Positions 13,333 to 19,599 of a stretch of DNA of 21,317 bases are shown piece after piece. Within the stretch, counting starts at the first letter, position 1. The number at the start of each line of letters is the position of its first letter. The stretch covers positions 1 through 21,317 of the IMG/VR virus record IMGVR_UViG_3300035070_003043; one strand, 5' to 3'. The stretch comes from a virus. The notes beneath the pieces were generated by a model. That model searched no databases, had not been told where the DNA came from, and saw only the letters and a list, made by a program, of their open reading frames with translations. Position numbers and translations under genes: made by a program.

Positions 13333-14049
13333 ATGGCATGGGTAGAATCTCACGAAGAAATCGGCGACCACAGCAAAACTCATAAACTCGCAAAACTTTT
13401 AAATTGCAGTGTCCCAACTGCTGTTGGAACAGTGCATCTACTCTGGCATTACACTGTAAGGGTATCATGGCAATTTGGAGACCTATCAGAGCAACCACTG
13501 GAATCAATTGCTCGCGGATGCTGGTTTAATGGTGACCCAAAGGCATTATTAACAGCTTTTCAACAATCTGGCTTTTTAGATGGCATGAAAGTCCATGATT
13601 GGGAAATTTACGCCAAAGAGTTGATATATCAGAGGTTATATAATTCTAAGCGTAAGGATAAAAAGAAAAATCCTGTAAATACACCTGTTGACACATGTGT
13701 TGTGAAGGGGACTACCCAACCCAACCTAACCAAACCTAACCCTACCATACCTAAAAAGAGAGAGGACAGCGCTTCGCGCTTCGCGCCACCAACCATTGAG
13801 CAAATCCATGAATATTGTCTTGAAAAAGCAATAATGATTGATGTTAATAAATTTCATGCGTATTACAGCTCAAACGGCTGGAAGGTTGGCCGGAACTCAA
13901 TGAAAGATTGGAAAGCGGCGGTTAGGAATTGGTGGGCGCGGGATAATAAGCCAGTGGATATGTTGACCGATACTCAAAAAGGGAATATCGCACGCTTTAA
14001 AGATTGGGAGAAACGACAGGAGTTAAATGATGCAAAAGCAAGTGTTTAA
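13333..14049 (+). CDS. Phage replication initiator / replisome organiser
   Basis: This 238-aa protein has an N-terminal winged-helix-like domain (1-110): 'MAWVESHEEIGDHSKTHKLA', 'AVGTVHLLWHYTV', 'ARGCWFNGDPKALLTAFQQS' and 'GMKVHDWEIYA', a widespread phage replication N-domain. A basic, Pro/Asn/Thr-rich linker (110-145) joins it to a DnaD/DnaT-like C-domain (155-205) with 'EYCLEKAIMIDVNKF' and 'GRNSMKDWKAAVRNWWARD'. Such proteins bind the origin and recruit the host helicase. The gene after it looks like a helicase loader. Only a weak ribosome site (GAAAG) precedes the ATG, and two terminators lie just upstream, suggesting tight control. Confidence 0.85.
   Translation: MAWVESHEEIGDHSKTHKLAKLLNCSVPTAVGTVHLLWHYTVRVSWQFGDLSEQPLESIARGCWFNGDPKALLTAFQQSGFLDGMKVHDWEIYAKELIYQRLYNSKRKDKKKNPVNTPVDTCVVKGTTQPNLTKPNPTIPKKREDSASRFAPPTIEQIHEYCLEKAIMIDVNKFHAYYSSNGWKVGRNSMKDWKAAVRNWWARDNKPVDMLTDTQKGNIARFKDWEKRQELNDAKASV
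13712..13751 (+). repeat. Eight tandem 5-bp repeats (NWACC) in the initiator linker
   Basis: CTACC, CAACC, CAACC, TAACC, AAACC, TAACC, CTACC and ATACC follow one another without gaps. The 5-base period does not match the codon period, so the pattern is held at DNA level. Repeats inside an initiator gene resemble origin iterons such as those in lambda O. A palindrome ACACATGTGT lies about 20 bases before. Confidence 0.6.
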
Positions 14050-14542
14050 GCGTGGCATGGCAATTCTTGCCAAAAATTTTCCTGAGAAATTTATGGACTA
14101 TGACATGCTTTGGAGCTTTCTTTTTGACTTAACTGACGAAGCATTTATGAAAGCCATTGGAAATTTAATCGTGTCTAAATGCGAAATCAATAAGGCGACA
14201 AATATGATTGCCTTAATCCGTGAACTGGCAGAAGAAAAGAAAATGACAGCGGGAGAAGCATGGGCCGAAGTTTTACGTGAAATTGGCCGCGTTGGGAGCT
14301 GGGGAAAACCGAAATTTAGCGACCCATTGATTCAGAATGCAGTTGATTGTGTTGGATGGAATTCGATATGCTCATCCGAGGAAATTATGATTGAACGGGC
14401 CCACTTCTTAAAAATCTATGATTCCATTGCCGCGAGAAGGCGTATTGAGGCAATCGGGAATTCCGCGCCAGTTAAAGGCTTAATTGATATGAGTAAAGAT
14501 ATAAAAAATTTAACTTCGTCTCTTGTGATAGGGACGAAATGA
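14030..14542 (+). CDS. Candidate helicase loader-like replication protein
   Basis: This is a 170-aa all-helical protein (MQKQVFKRGMAILAKNF...). 'FPEKFMDYDMLWSFLFDLTD' and 'ATNMIALIRELAEEKKMTAG' match the N-domain pattern of phage helicase loader/inhibitor proteins of the G39P kind, and 'AGEAWAEVLREIGRVGSWG' then 'FLKIYDSIAARRRIEA' are typical of the following half. It follows the initiator with a 20-base overlap. ATG 14030 has AGGAG 7 bases upstream; ATG 14027 is 4 bases away and possible. The loader role is inferred from order and pattern. Confidence 0.75.
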   Translation: MQKQVFKRGMAILAKNFPEKFMDYDMLWSFLFDLTDEAFMKAIGNLIVSKCEINKATNMIALIRELAEEKKMTAGEAWAEVLREIGRVGSWGKPKFSDPLIQNAVDCVGWNSICSSEEIMIERAHFLKIYDSIAARRRIEAIGNSAPVKGLIDMSKDIKNLTSSLVIGTK

Positions 14543-14877
14543 AACTCAACCAATTCTTAAATTCAAAATACAAATCCAAAAGCTCAAAATGCTTATTTGG
14601 GCATTATCACCCCAGCCGCCTTGAAGCTGGGCATTGCAATAGCTTGATGGCCGATAAGCAATCGGGCCGCGTTTTGCAATATGAGGTGCATTATAAATTT
14701 GAGCTTAGGGTCAATGACGTTTTGGTCACAACGCACTATGTGGATTTTTTTATTCAAGGCAAAGATGGTCAGTGGCGGGTTGAAGAGACAAAAGGCAAAG
14801 AAATGGCCGATTGGGTCATTAAGAAAAAGCTCTTTAACGCACTGCACCCAGAAATCCCCTATATTGTAATAAAATAG
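14539..14877 (+). CDS. DUF1064-like nuclease
   Basis: This 112-aa protein has a PD-(D/E)XK core: E29 in 'HPSRLEAGH', D69 in 'THYVDFF', E83-T-K85 in 'WRVEETKG', then 'VIKKKLFNALHPEI'. This is the DUF1064 family layout, small phage nucleases thought to act on branched DNA or Holliday junctions. It starts by an ATGA overlap with the loader-like gene and ends in TAG. All motif residues are present. Resolvase activity is inferred from family. Confidence 0.85.
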   Translation: MKLNQFLNSKYKSKSSKCLFGHYHPSRLEAGHCNSLMADKQSGRVLQYEVHYKFELRVNDVLVTTHYVDFFIQGKDGQWRVEETKGKEMADWVIKKKLFNALHPEIPYIVIK

Positions 14878-14895
14878 CCGGGGCATGGGGTAAGG

Positions 14896-14976
14896 GTGGA
14901 TTCGGCCAAGAAAACTCAGCCACGGTCATTTTCACTGGGGAAAGTGGACATTTTAGAAGACAATGAGAACCCATAA
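14896..14976 (+). CDS. Possible 26-aa protein or read-through tail
   Basis: GTG 14896 opens a 26-codon frame (VDSAKKTQPRSFSLGKVDIL...) that ends inside the next gene. It is in frame with the nuclease beyond its TAG, so it could be a read-through extension or a decayed gene end. A GGGGTAAG ribosome-like site lies close before the GTG. Weak evidence. Confidence 0.25.
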   Translation: MDSAKKTQPRSFSLGKVDILEDNENP

Positions 14977-15412
14977 ATTCATAGCAACGCCAGAATTGGA
15001 CAAAAATGCCGACATTCCAACGGTTCGGCTGGAATTTGAAGACTGGACTCGATACAACAATTTTATAAGCTGTTTGGAAGTCGGCAAGAAAATCGAAGTT
15101 TCCTACGGCCCGGTCACAAAGATTCGCTCAAATGAAGAAAATCGCTATTATTGGGGCGTTGTGGTTAAGGCTCTTTCAGAATTGACGGGGTTTAACCCCG
15201 ATGAAATGCACGAAATCTTGAAACATAAATTTTTAAAGAAATCAGTTTGGATAACAAACATCGAAAAGGGAACGGTCGAGGAAGTCGTTATAACGCAATC
15301 AACAACAGAATTAACAACCGTTGAGTTTGAGAATTATTTAGCAAAAATACGACAATGGGCAGGAGAAGAATTAAATTGTCCAATTCCACTCCCGAATGAG
15401 GTTACAGAATGA
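14963..15412 (+). CDS. NinB-like phage recombination-associated protein
   Basis: This 149-aa protein has 'RSNEENRYYWGVVVKALSEL', then 'FNPDEMHEILKHKFLKKSV', 'STTELTTVEFENYLAKIRQW' and 'PLPNE'. The same series is frequent in phage proteins placed between nuclease and small accessory genes and loosely resembles NinB (DNA-binding, recombination), whose signature is 'R-S-x-x-Q-N-x-x-x-W'. It probably binds single-stranded DNA. The name is tentative; the gene is secure. Confidence 0.8.
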   Translation: MRTHKFIATPELDKNADIPTVRLEFEDWTRYNNFISCLEVGKKIEVSYGPVTKIRSNEENRYYWGVVVKALSELTGFNPDEMHEILKHKFLKKSVWITNIEKGTVEEVVITQSTTELTTVEFENYLAKIRQWAGEELNCPIPLPNEVTE

Positions 15413-15510
15413 GCTTGCAGACACCTCCGACATGGTTTATTGGTATTTGTTTTTTGGTGGTTGCGATTTGGGCGTATTTTAAAAGCAAGGATAGAGACCC
15501 AAGAATATGA
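15409..15510 (+). CDS. 33-aa membrane peptide
   Basis: A short frame (MSLQTPPTWF...) with one hydrophobic segment 'FIGICFLVVAIWAYF' and a charged end (KSKDRDPRI). Both ends overlap neighbours by ATGA, a strong sign of translation. Unknown function. Confidence 0.65.
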   Translation: MSLQTPPTWFIGICFLVVAIWAYFKSKDRDPRI

Positions 15511-15893
15511 GAGAAATTAAATTTAGGGCGTGGGATAAGAAATTAAAATCAATGCGGTATTCTCCTTGCCCGGACTTACTTTTAACAATGGATGGGAATT
15601 TATATTCCGAACATGAGGACGGCGAACAAAGGGACGTATCAGATATTCATATTCTCATGCAACAAACCGGCCTAAAGGACAAAAAAGGCAAAGAGATTTA
15701 TGAAGGGGATATTATTCAAGCTAAATGGAACCATGCAGAAATAAAAGAATTGGCAGTTATTCAATGGCATGAATTAGAGGCATCTTTTGTCGCTAATTGG
15801 CAAGATGACGGTTCAATGTTGGGAGTGTTGGATTTTTCTAAAAACATTGAAGTCATCGGCAACATCTACGAGAACCCGGAGTTATTAAAATGA
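15507..15893 (+). CDS. YopX-family protein
   Basis: This 128-aa protein shows the YopX signature: 'MREIKFRAWDKKLKSM' at the N-terminus, 'TGLKDKKGKEIYEGDII' in the middle, and 'IEVIGNIYENPELL' at the C-terminus. YopX proteins are common in phages and their function is not known. The length is normal. ATGA overlap before and after. Confidence 0.95.
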   Translation: MREIKFRAWDKKLKSMRYSPCPDLLLTMDGNLYSEHEDGEQRDVSDIHILMQQTGLKDKKGKEIYEGDIIQAKWNHAEIKELAVIQWHELEASFVANWQDDGSMLGVLDFSKNIEVIGNIYENPELLK

Positions 15894-16111
15894 ACGAAGT
15901 CATCGAATACGAAGACCGAAAAAATAATCAAATGGTTTATCAGCTTCGCATTGACATCGGCTTCATCGCGTCAAAAAAGACGCTGAAATGGTGGAAAGTC
16001 GAGGTGACTTGGATGCTCATAAAGATGCTTTGGCATTTAATGCAAGACACGTCGAGGAATCCTTCAATAGTGAAAGTTGAACGTAAACCCGAGGGAGAAG
16101 AATGCAAATAG
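15890..16111 (+). CDS. Small hypothetical protein
   Basis: A 73-aa protein with an N-terminal strand region (VIEYEDRKNNQMVYQLRIDI) and a Trp-rich helix (WWKVEVTWMLIKMLWHLM), which could be membrane-associated. It starts by ATGA overlap with the YopX gene and ends in TAG. Not recognised. Confidence 0.7.
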   Translation: MNEVIEYEDRKNNQMVYQLRIDIGFIASKKTLKWWKVEVTWMLIKMLWHLMQDTSRNPSIVKVERKPEGEECK

Positions 16112-16344
16112 TCGAAGCCGCAAAGATAGTCCGCGAATTTATTGACGACAGCGATTGGGACTCAAGCGAAATGGATGTTGTCGATGCCCTTGAGGCGCTA
16201 GTCCTGCACGTCAAGATTGGCCAGAAAGATTATATTGAAGGCTATTTCGACGGGAAGGCCGGATTCTCGAAAAGATATAGGGGTGAGATTAAGCGCCTTG
16301 AGATTATGAAAGAAAATGAGGAAGGAACCAATGAAGCTAAGTGA
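16102..16344 (+). CDS. Small acidic hypothetical protein
   Basis: An 80-aa helical acidic protein (MQIVEAAKIVREFIDDSDWD...) with 'DVVDALEALVLHV', then 'YIEGYFDGKAGFSKRY' and a charged tail. GAGGGAG lies 4-5 bases before the ATG; it overlaps the previous gene by 10 bases. Not recognised. Confidence 0.75.
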   Translation: MQIVEAAKIVREFIDDSDWDSSEMDVVDALEALVLHVKIGQKDYIEGYFDGKAGFSKRYRGEIKRLEIMKENEEGTNEAK

Positions 16345-16645
16345 GATTCTTAAAGATTGGCCGGAGAAGGAAGAATTAAATTTAGTTTCTCCGAGTGATT
16401 ATGACATGTCACAACTTGCAGATGATACACATAAATATATCCGAGATTTAGAAATATTAACTGAAAAGCAAGACACCGCCCTCACGTCCTGCGACCGGGA
16501 GATTGACAGGGAGGCGTTGGCGGATTTACTCTGGACAATTACCGGAGGCCCTGCGAGTGAATTATCTCATGGAACTTGTGATGCCATAGCCCACCATATT
16601 ATCTCAAACATGCCAACGTGGTTGAAACCAACAGAAAGGAAATGA
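16331..16645 (+). CDS. Small phage protein with shared 'MPTWLK' tail
   Basis: This 104-aa protein (MKLSEILKDWPEKEELN...) starts at ATG 16331, with GGAAGGA 5 bases before it. The last 40 residues ('DREALADLLW' to 'ISNMPTWLKPTERK') align with the end of the interrupted gene at 18016-18288 ('VEALAKALW' to 'ISTMPTWLKRIEK'). This helical C-terminal module is a frequent tail of small phage proteins. The DNA of the tail is the first copy of the boundary repeat. Function unknown. Confidence 0.75.
   Translation: MKLSEILKDWPEKEELNLVSPSDYDMSQLADDTHKYIRDLEILTEKQDTALTSCDREIDREALADLLWTITGGPASELSHGTCDAIAHHIISNMPTWLKPTERK
16611..16645 (+). repeat. Boundary repeat copy 1
   Basis: TGCCAACGTGGTTGAA at 16611-16626, then a diverged purine-rich part. 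It encodes PTWLK at the end of the gene and runs into the ribosome site of the next one (ATG 16647). Confidence 0.75.
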
Positions 16646-16646
16646 A

Positions 16647-16829
16647 ATGAAAAAACATTGTTGGGTTGCTCATAAATATCGTAAAGGTTGGAGATTGGCT
16701 TTCTGCCATGGGGAAGAAAATTTACATTGGCTACCATTCTGGTTTAAAGATAAAAAAGACATTGATACCGCTTTAAAATCAGGGGTTGTATTTGTGTTTT
16801 TAAAAGAAGATGGACTATTGAGCAGGTAA
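16647..16829 (+). CDS. Small Trp-rich hypothetical protein
   Basis: A 60-aa protein (MKKHCWVAHKYRKGW...) with paired strands 'WRLAFCHGEENLHWLPFW' and a helix. AAAGGA lies 6 bases before the ATG. Not recognised; position in the cassette array. Confidence 0.7.
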   Translation: MKKHCWVAHKYRKGWRLAFCHGEENLHWLPFWFKDKKDIDTALKSGVVFVFLKEDGLLSR

Positions 16830-16831
16830 TT

Positions 16832-16993
16832 ATGAACGGACAAAAAGTATTTGTGCAGACAATCGGAAAGAATGGGAAAACTATAAGGGCAAAGAACGCC
16901 CCTAAGTTTATTAAAGAAGAAAGATTTTGCGATGAATGTGGTAAGAAGATTTCAATTTATAACAAAAGAACAAAATGCTTTGCTTGTGGTTAA
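16832..16993 (+). CDS. Small zinc-ribbon protein
   Basis: A 53-aa frame: basic N-terminal half, then 'FCDECGKKI' and 'KCFACG', a C-x-x-C/C-x-x-C zinc ribbon reaching the last residue. The ATG is 2 bases after the previous stop. The short C-terminus suggests either a minimal ribbon or loss of a following domain at the boundary repeat. Confidence 0.65.
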   Translation: MNGQKVFVQTIGKNGKTIRAKNAPKFIKEERFCDECGKKISIYNKRTKCFACG

Positions 16994-16994
16994 C

Positions 16995-17025
16995 TGCCAA
17001 CGTGGTTGAAAAGGAGTGAGAAAGC
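16995..17025 (+). repeat. Boundary repeat copy 2, with gene remnant
   Basis: TGCCAACGTGGTTGAA (16995-17010) then AAGGAGTGAGAA. Here it lies outside any gene, followed by a 5-codon remnant ATGAGATAC... (17026) and then the next real gene at 17062. This suggests a cassette lost between two copies. Confidence 0.75.
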
Positions 17026-17061
17026 ATGAGATACCATAAATAAGAAAAGAGAGGTAACAGA

Positions 17062-17427
17062 ATGACCGCCCCAGACAAGCTGAAGAAGTGCCCACATTGC
17101 AACGGAGAAGCAAGCCGTTCTGTTGGTAAAAAAGCCGATAATACAGACTATCACTACATCGAATGTTTAAATTGCGGTGCTACTGCAGAACCTCTCTATT
17201 GGAACGTGCGAAGTCGTTACGGATGGGCTTCAAATGCCGATGCTTTATCAGGTGAACCAATGGTTAATCTTGGTGATACCCGCACCCCCGAGGTGAGCGC
17301 GGAGAGGATTTTACGCGTGATTTGTAAATTTGGTAAGCCTGACTACAAAGACGGAGGAACCAATATCCACGAATCTGATTATATAAAAATAGCCGAAGCC
17401 ATAGTTAAGGAGCTATCCCATGAGTGA
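17062..17427 (+). CDS. Lar-like zinc-ribbon protein
   Basis: This 121-aa protein opens with 'LKKCPHCNGEASRS', then 'YIECLNCGATAEPLYWN', close to the Lar/restriction-alleviation zinc ribbon (C-P-x-C-x-G ... C-x-x-C-G-A). The C-terminal half is helical ('AERILRVICKFGKPDY', 'YIKIAEAIVKELSHE') like other tails in this array. Some Lar-type proteins protect phage DNA from type I restriction; here that role is only suggested. GAGAGG lies 7 bases before the ATG. Confidence 0.8.
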   Translation: MTAPDKLKKCPHCNGEASRSVGKKADNTDYHYIECLNCGATAEPLYWNVRSRYGWASNADALSGEPMVNLGDTRTPEVSAERILRVICKFGKPDYKDGGTNIHESDYIKIAEAIVKELSHE

Positions 17428-18019
17428 GTGCAAACATAAAAGCAGAGAGCCATTAGGCGATATGAATGAAATAGAATGGTGTAAAGATTGCGGAGCCTAT
17501 CGTTGGTCTGCTACTAAATTCGATAATTGGCAAGAAAATCCTTGGCAACACCCGACTCGTATGGCGAAGAATGTTCTTGGTTCCTGCACTTGCAGAAGAG
17601 ATGGCGCAAGAACTGTTACCCAAGTAATTTCCGGAGTTTTTCAATGCCCTCGCTGTGGTGGATTGATAGCCCAAAAGCCCCCTTTAGTCGAGCTGGATGA
17701 GAAGGCGGTTAAGGAATTAACCCAAACAATTATTCACGCCATTAGAGCCTTTGCTTCTTATGGTATTGGCGCAAGAATTTACGGCGATGGAGTAGATAAT
17801 GTTCATCTTCAGAAAGCAATAGCTGCGGCAAAAGAATTAGAAGAATCCCGCTTCGGCAGTCGAAGGGCGAAGATTAAATGGCCCGATAAGAAATACCATC
17901 ACACTACAGCAAATAACGCAATGTATGAATCATCGGAAGATAAAGAGTGGAACGATGCAATAGATGCCTGTATCGCCGCCTATGCAGGTGATTATTTGGA
18001 AATCGAGGTGATTAAATGA
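17420..18019 (+). CDS. Two-part zinc-ribbon phage protein
   Basis: This 199-aa protein begins 'MSECKHKSREPL' and 'IEWCKDCGAYRW', which also forms the start of the protein at 19021 (paralogue). A second ribbon follows ('SCTCRRDGA', 'FQCPRCGGL'), then a helical region and a typical phage accessory tail 'EWNDAIDACIAAYAGDY'. It is coupled to the Lar-like gene by overlap. The zinc sites are visible; the function is unknown. Confidence 0.8.
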   Translation: MSECKHKSREPLGDMNEIEWCKDCGAYRWSATKFDNWQENPWQHPTRMAKNVLGSCTCRRDGARTVTQVISGVFQCPRCGGLIAQKPPLVELDEKAVKELTQTIIHAIRAFASYGIGARIYGDGVDNVHLQKAIAAAKELEESRFGSRRAKIKWPDKKYHHTTANNAMYESSEDKEWNDAIDACIAAYAGDYLEIEVIK

Positions 18020-18288
18020 AACCAACCGACGCACGCAACGCCAAAGAGTTTCTTCCGGGGAAGGTAAAAAATAAGAGTGTATTTCCGTGGCAATAGGGTT
18101 GGGATGTCGGGTATGCGGAAGCCATCGACGCCTATAACAACGTGCTGATCGAGGGGGATGTGGAGGCATTGGCGAAGGCGTTATGGGATTTTGTATCTGA
18201 GTATCACGAAACAGATAAGCGATTACCACAGCTGGCAGACGAGTTCATCTCCACCATGCCAACGTGGTTGAAGAGGATTGAGAAATGA
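18016..18288 (+). pseudogene. Accessory gene interrupted by in-frame amber codon
   Basis: ATG 18016 opens a 91-codon frame with a TAG at 18094-18096 (codon 27), right inside '...VFPWQ-stop-GWDVGYAEAIDAY', a motif normally continuous in phage tails of this type. The downstream part is clean to its TGA and has the 'MPTWLKRIEK' tail. TAG ends at least three intact genes in this window (11098, 14877, 16111), so it is a genuine stop here. A recent nonsense mutation or suppression-dependent product is most likely. Confidence 0.7.
18257..18288 (+). repeat. Boundary repeat copy 3
   Basis: TGCCAACGTGGTTGAA (18257-18272), then GAGGATTGAGAAATGA. It encodes PTWLK and ends on the ATGA joining the next gene. 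Confidence 0.75.
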
Positions 18289-18437
18289 TACGAGGAGTTT
18301 ACATACTTACTAATTTAAAGCCTGTAGAGGTTTGGGTTGACCTTACTTGCGAAGATGAAATAGGCAACCAGATAGACGCTGAGGATATGGGGCTAACGGA
18401 TTTTAATAAATTATGCCAACGTGGTTGCGGAAAGTGA
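18285..18437 (+). CDS. Small hypothetical protein ending in boundary repeat
   Basis: A 50-aa frame (MIRGVYILTNLKPVEVWVDL...) starting by ATGA overlap. Its last residues 'LCQRGCGK' come from boundary copy 4 read in another frame than PTWLK. An unrelated protein thus ends in the same DNA, which points to junction recombination. Unknown function. Confidence 0.6.
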   Translation: MIRGVYILTNLKPVEVWVDLTCEDEIGNQIDAEDMGLTDFNKLCQRGCGK

Positions 18438-18448
18438 GTGAGAAATGA
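18414..18448 (+). repeat. Boundary repeat copy 4
   Basis: TGCCAACGTGGTTG followed by CGGAAAGTGAGTGAGAAATGA. It contains the stop of the upstream gene and the ribosome site and ATG of the pentapeptide gene; 28 bases are identical to copy 5. Confidence 0.8.
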
Positions 18449-19017
18449 AAATACAAATTAAGAATCGTTTTAACTTATCCGTAATTTTTGAATGTGAAGC
18501 TGACTCTATAAAGTTAGCCGTTGAGTTGGCTATTAAACAAAGGGCTGACCTGTCTAAGGCTAACCTGTCTGAGGTTGACCTGTCTAGGGCTAACCTGTCT
18601 AGGGCTGACCTGTCTAGGGCTGAACTGTCTGGGGCTAACCTGTATGAGGCTAACCTGTCTGGGGCTATCCTGTATGGGGCTAACCTGTATGAGGCTAACC
18701 TGTCTAGGGCTGACCTGTCTAGGGCTGAACTGTCTGAGGCTAACCTGTCTGAGGCTAACCTGTCTGGGGCTATCCTGTATGGGGCTAACCTGTATGGAGA
18801 AAAGATTGACAAAATACCAATACAAATATCTGGGCTTATCTGGTGGATAAACATTACAAAGAAGCATATTCAAATCGGATGTAAAACACACGAAGCTGAA
18901 AAATGGTTTAATTTTACCGACGATGAAATATCAGAAATGCACGAAGACGCATTAACATTCTGGAAAGTAAACAAAGAATTTATTCGGCAGGCGTGGGAAC
19001 ATCATTGCAAGGAGTGA
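18445..19017 (+). CDS. Pentapeptide-repeat protein
   Basis: This 190-aa protein has 17 consecutive A-(D/N/E)-L-x-x repeats (residues 34-118), predicted to form a right-handed quadrilateral beta-helix. A short N-terminal domain precedes them and a C-terminal segment follows ('ISGLIWWINITKKHIQIGC', 'FRQAWEHHCKE'-like end). Some proteins of this family mimic DNA and block gyrase; others have unknown roles. Few acidic residues point outward here, so gyrase mimicry is not evident. It lies between boundary copies 4 and the junction at 19021. Confidence 0.92.
   Translation: MKIQIKNRFNLSVIFECEADSIKLAVELAIKQRADLSKANLSEVDLSRANLSRADLSRAELSGANLYEANLSGAILYGANLYEANLSRADLSRAELSEANLSEANLSGAILYGANLYGEKIDKIPIQISGLIWWINITKKHIQIGCKTHEAEKWFNFTDDEISEMHEDALTFWKVNKEFIRQAWEHHCKE
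18544..18798 (+). repeat. 17 x 15-bp tandem repeat with 105-bp duplication
   Basis: Consensus about GGCTAACCTGTCTGA. Block 18601-18705 is repeated at 18706-18797 with only two differences (positions 32 and 44), so the gene recently grew by seven units. The pattern leaves several frames on both strands open; those are shadows. Confidence 0.9.
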
Positions 19018-19020
19018 GAA

Positions 19021-19317
19021 GTGAGTGAAGTCAAGTGCGAGCATAAGAACTTCTTAAGAGTCATTAAAACAATTTCTTGGTGTAAGGATTGCGGGGCTTT
19101 ATCTGACGGCGACAGGGTTTGTTGGCGACTTCCAGAACTCCCCTCGGCGCGAGTAGCGTTGGATGAATTTGAAATCGCTGACCTGATAGAGTCCGAATTA
19201 AAATCTAGTGGTTACAAGCGCCCTTTAATGAACGGCATTGAGCCTGTAAATGAGTGGGTATCAGAAAGAATAGCACGGAGAATCGTTTCTAAATATGGAC
19301 GTGGTTGCGGAAAGTGA
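19021..19317 (+). CDS. Zinc-ribbon protein, paralogue of 17420 N-terminus
   Basis: This 98-aa protein starts at GTG 19021, 7 bases after AAGGAG. N-terminal 'CEHKNFLRVIKTISWCKDCG' matches the first domain of the protein at 17420. A helical tail follows ('FEIADLIESELKSSGY', 'VSERIARRIVSKYGRGCGK') whose last residues are boundary copy 5. It is a mosaic: one zinc module plus a swapped tail. Function unknown. Confidence 0.75.
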   Translation: MSEVKCEHKNFLRVIKTISWCKDCGALSDGDRVCWRLPELPSARVALDEFEIADLIESELKSSGYKRPLMNGIEPVNEWVSERIARRIVSKYGRGCGK

Positions 19318-19328
19318 GTGAGAAATGA
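19298..19328 (+). repeat. Boundary repeat copy 5
   Basis: ACGTGGTTGCGG then AAAGTGAGTGAGAAATGA, identical to copy 4 over 28 bases. It supplies RGCGK plus stop to the upstream gene and the start region of the gene at 19325. Confidence 0.8.
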
Positions 19329-19561
19329 GAGTTTTAGTTTGTGATAACTGTAAAAGGGATTTCGAGTCTTTCACTGTAGGTGGAATTCCCGAAGAAATTG
19401 GATATGGTTTTGTCGTGCCAGAAGAAAGCCAAGACCCAGAGTATTTAATGAGCGATTTTAGTTCATCATTCCTCTGCTTTACTGACAAGGAACCAGAACG
19501 GGAAAAAGGAAAACTTTACTGGTGCGTTATGTGCATCGAGAGCATTGGAACAGAGGAATGA
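19325..19561 (+). CDS. Small zinc-binding hypothetical protein
   Basis: A 78-aa protein with 'VCDNCKRDFESFTVGGIP' at the N-terminus and 'LYWCVMCIESIG' at the end: two C-x-x-C pairs about 55 residues apart, a probable zinc site joining both ends. The start lies in boundary copy 5. Not recognised. Confidence 0.7.
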   Translation: MRVLVCDNCKRDFESFTVGGIPEEIGYGFVVPEESQDPEYLMSDFSSSFLCFTDKEPEREKGKLYWCVMCIESIGTEE

Positions 19562-19599
19562 GATACGGCATTTGGTTGCGGAAAGTGAGTGAGAAGTGA
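19558..19599 (+). other. 13-codon bridging ORF, likely cassette remnant
   Basis: ATG 19558 (ATGA overlap) opens MRYGIWLRKVSEK, ending in boundary copy 6 and overlapping the GTG of the next gene. A remnant starting with the same ATGAGATAC occurs at 17026. It probably is what remains of a deleted gene, possibly still translated to couple its neighbours. Confidence 0.35.
19573..19599 (+). repeat. Boundary repeat copy 6
   Basis: TGGTTGCGGAAAGTGAGTGA then GAAGTGA; one base differs from copies 4 and 5 in the start codon, giving GTG in place of ATG. Confidence 0.75.

Noticed and set aside
13712-13751. CRISPR array or telomere-like end
   Set aside because: The units are 5 bases with no spacers and lie inside a good coding gene.
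18016-18288. Amber (TAG) recoded to an amino acid in this phage
   Set aside because: TAG ends several intact genes at natural positions (11098, 14877, 16111) with neighbours overlapping correctly, so general recoding is not supported.
18411-18891. Long open frames on the minus strand and a second plus frame across the pentapeptide gene
   Set aside because: They result from the 15-bp repeat, which lacks stops in several frames; their products are low-complexity and have no start signals, while the pentapeptide frame has a recognised fold.
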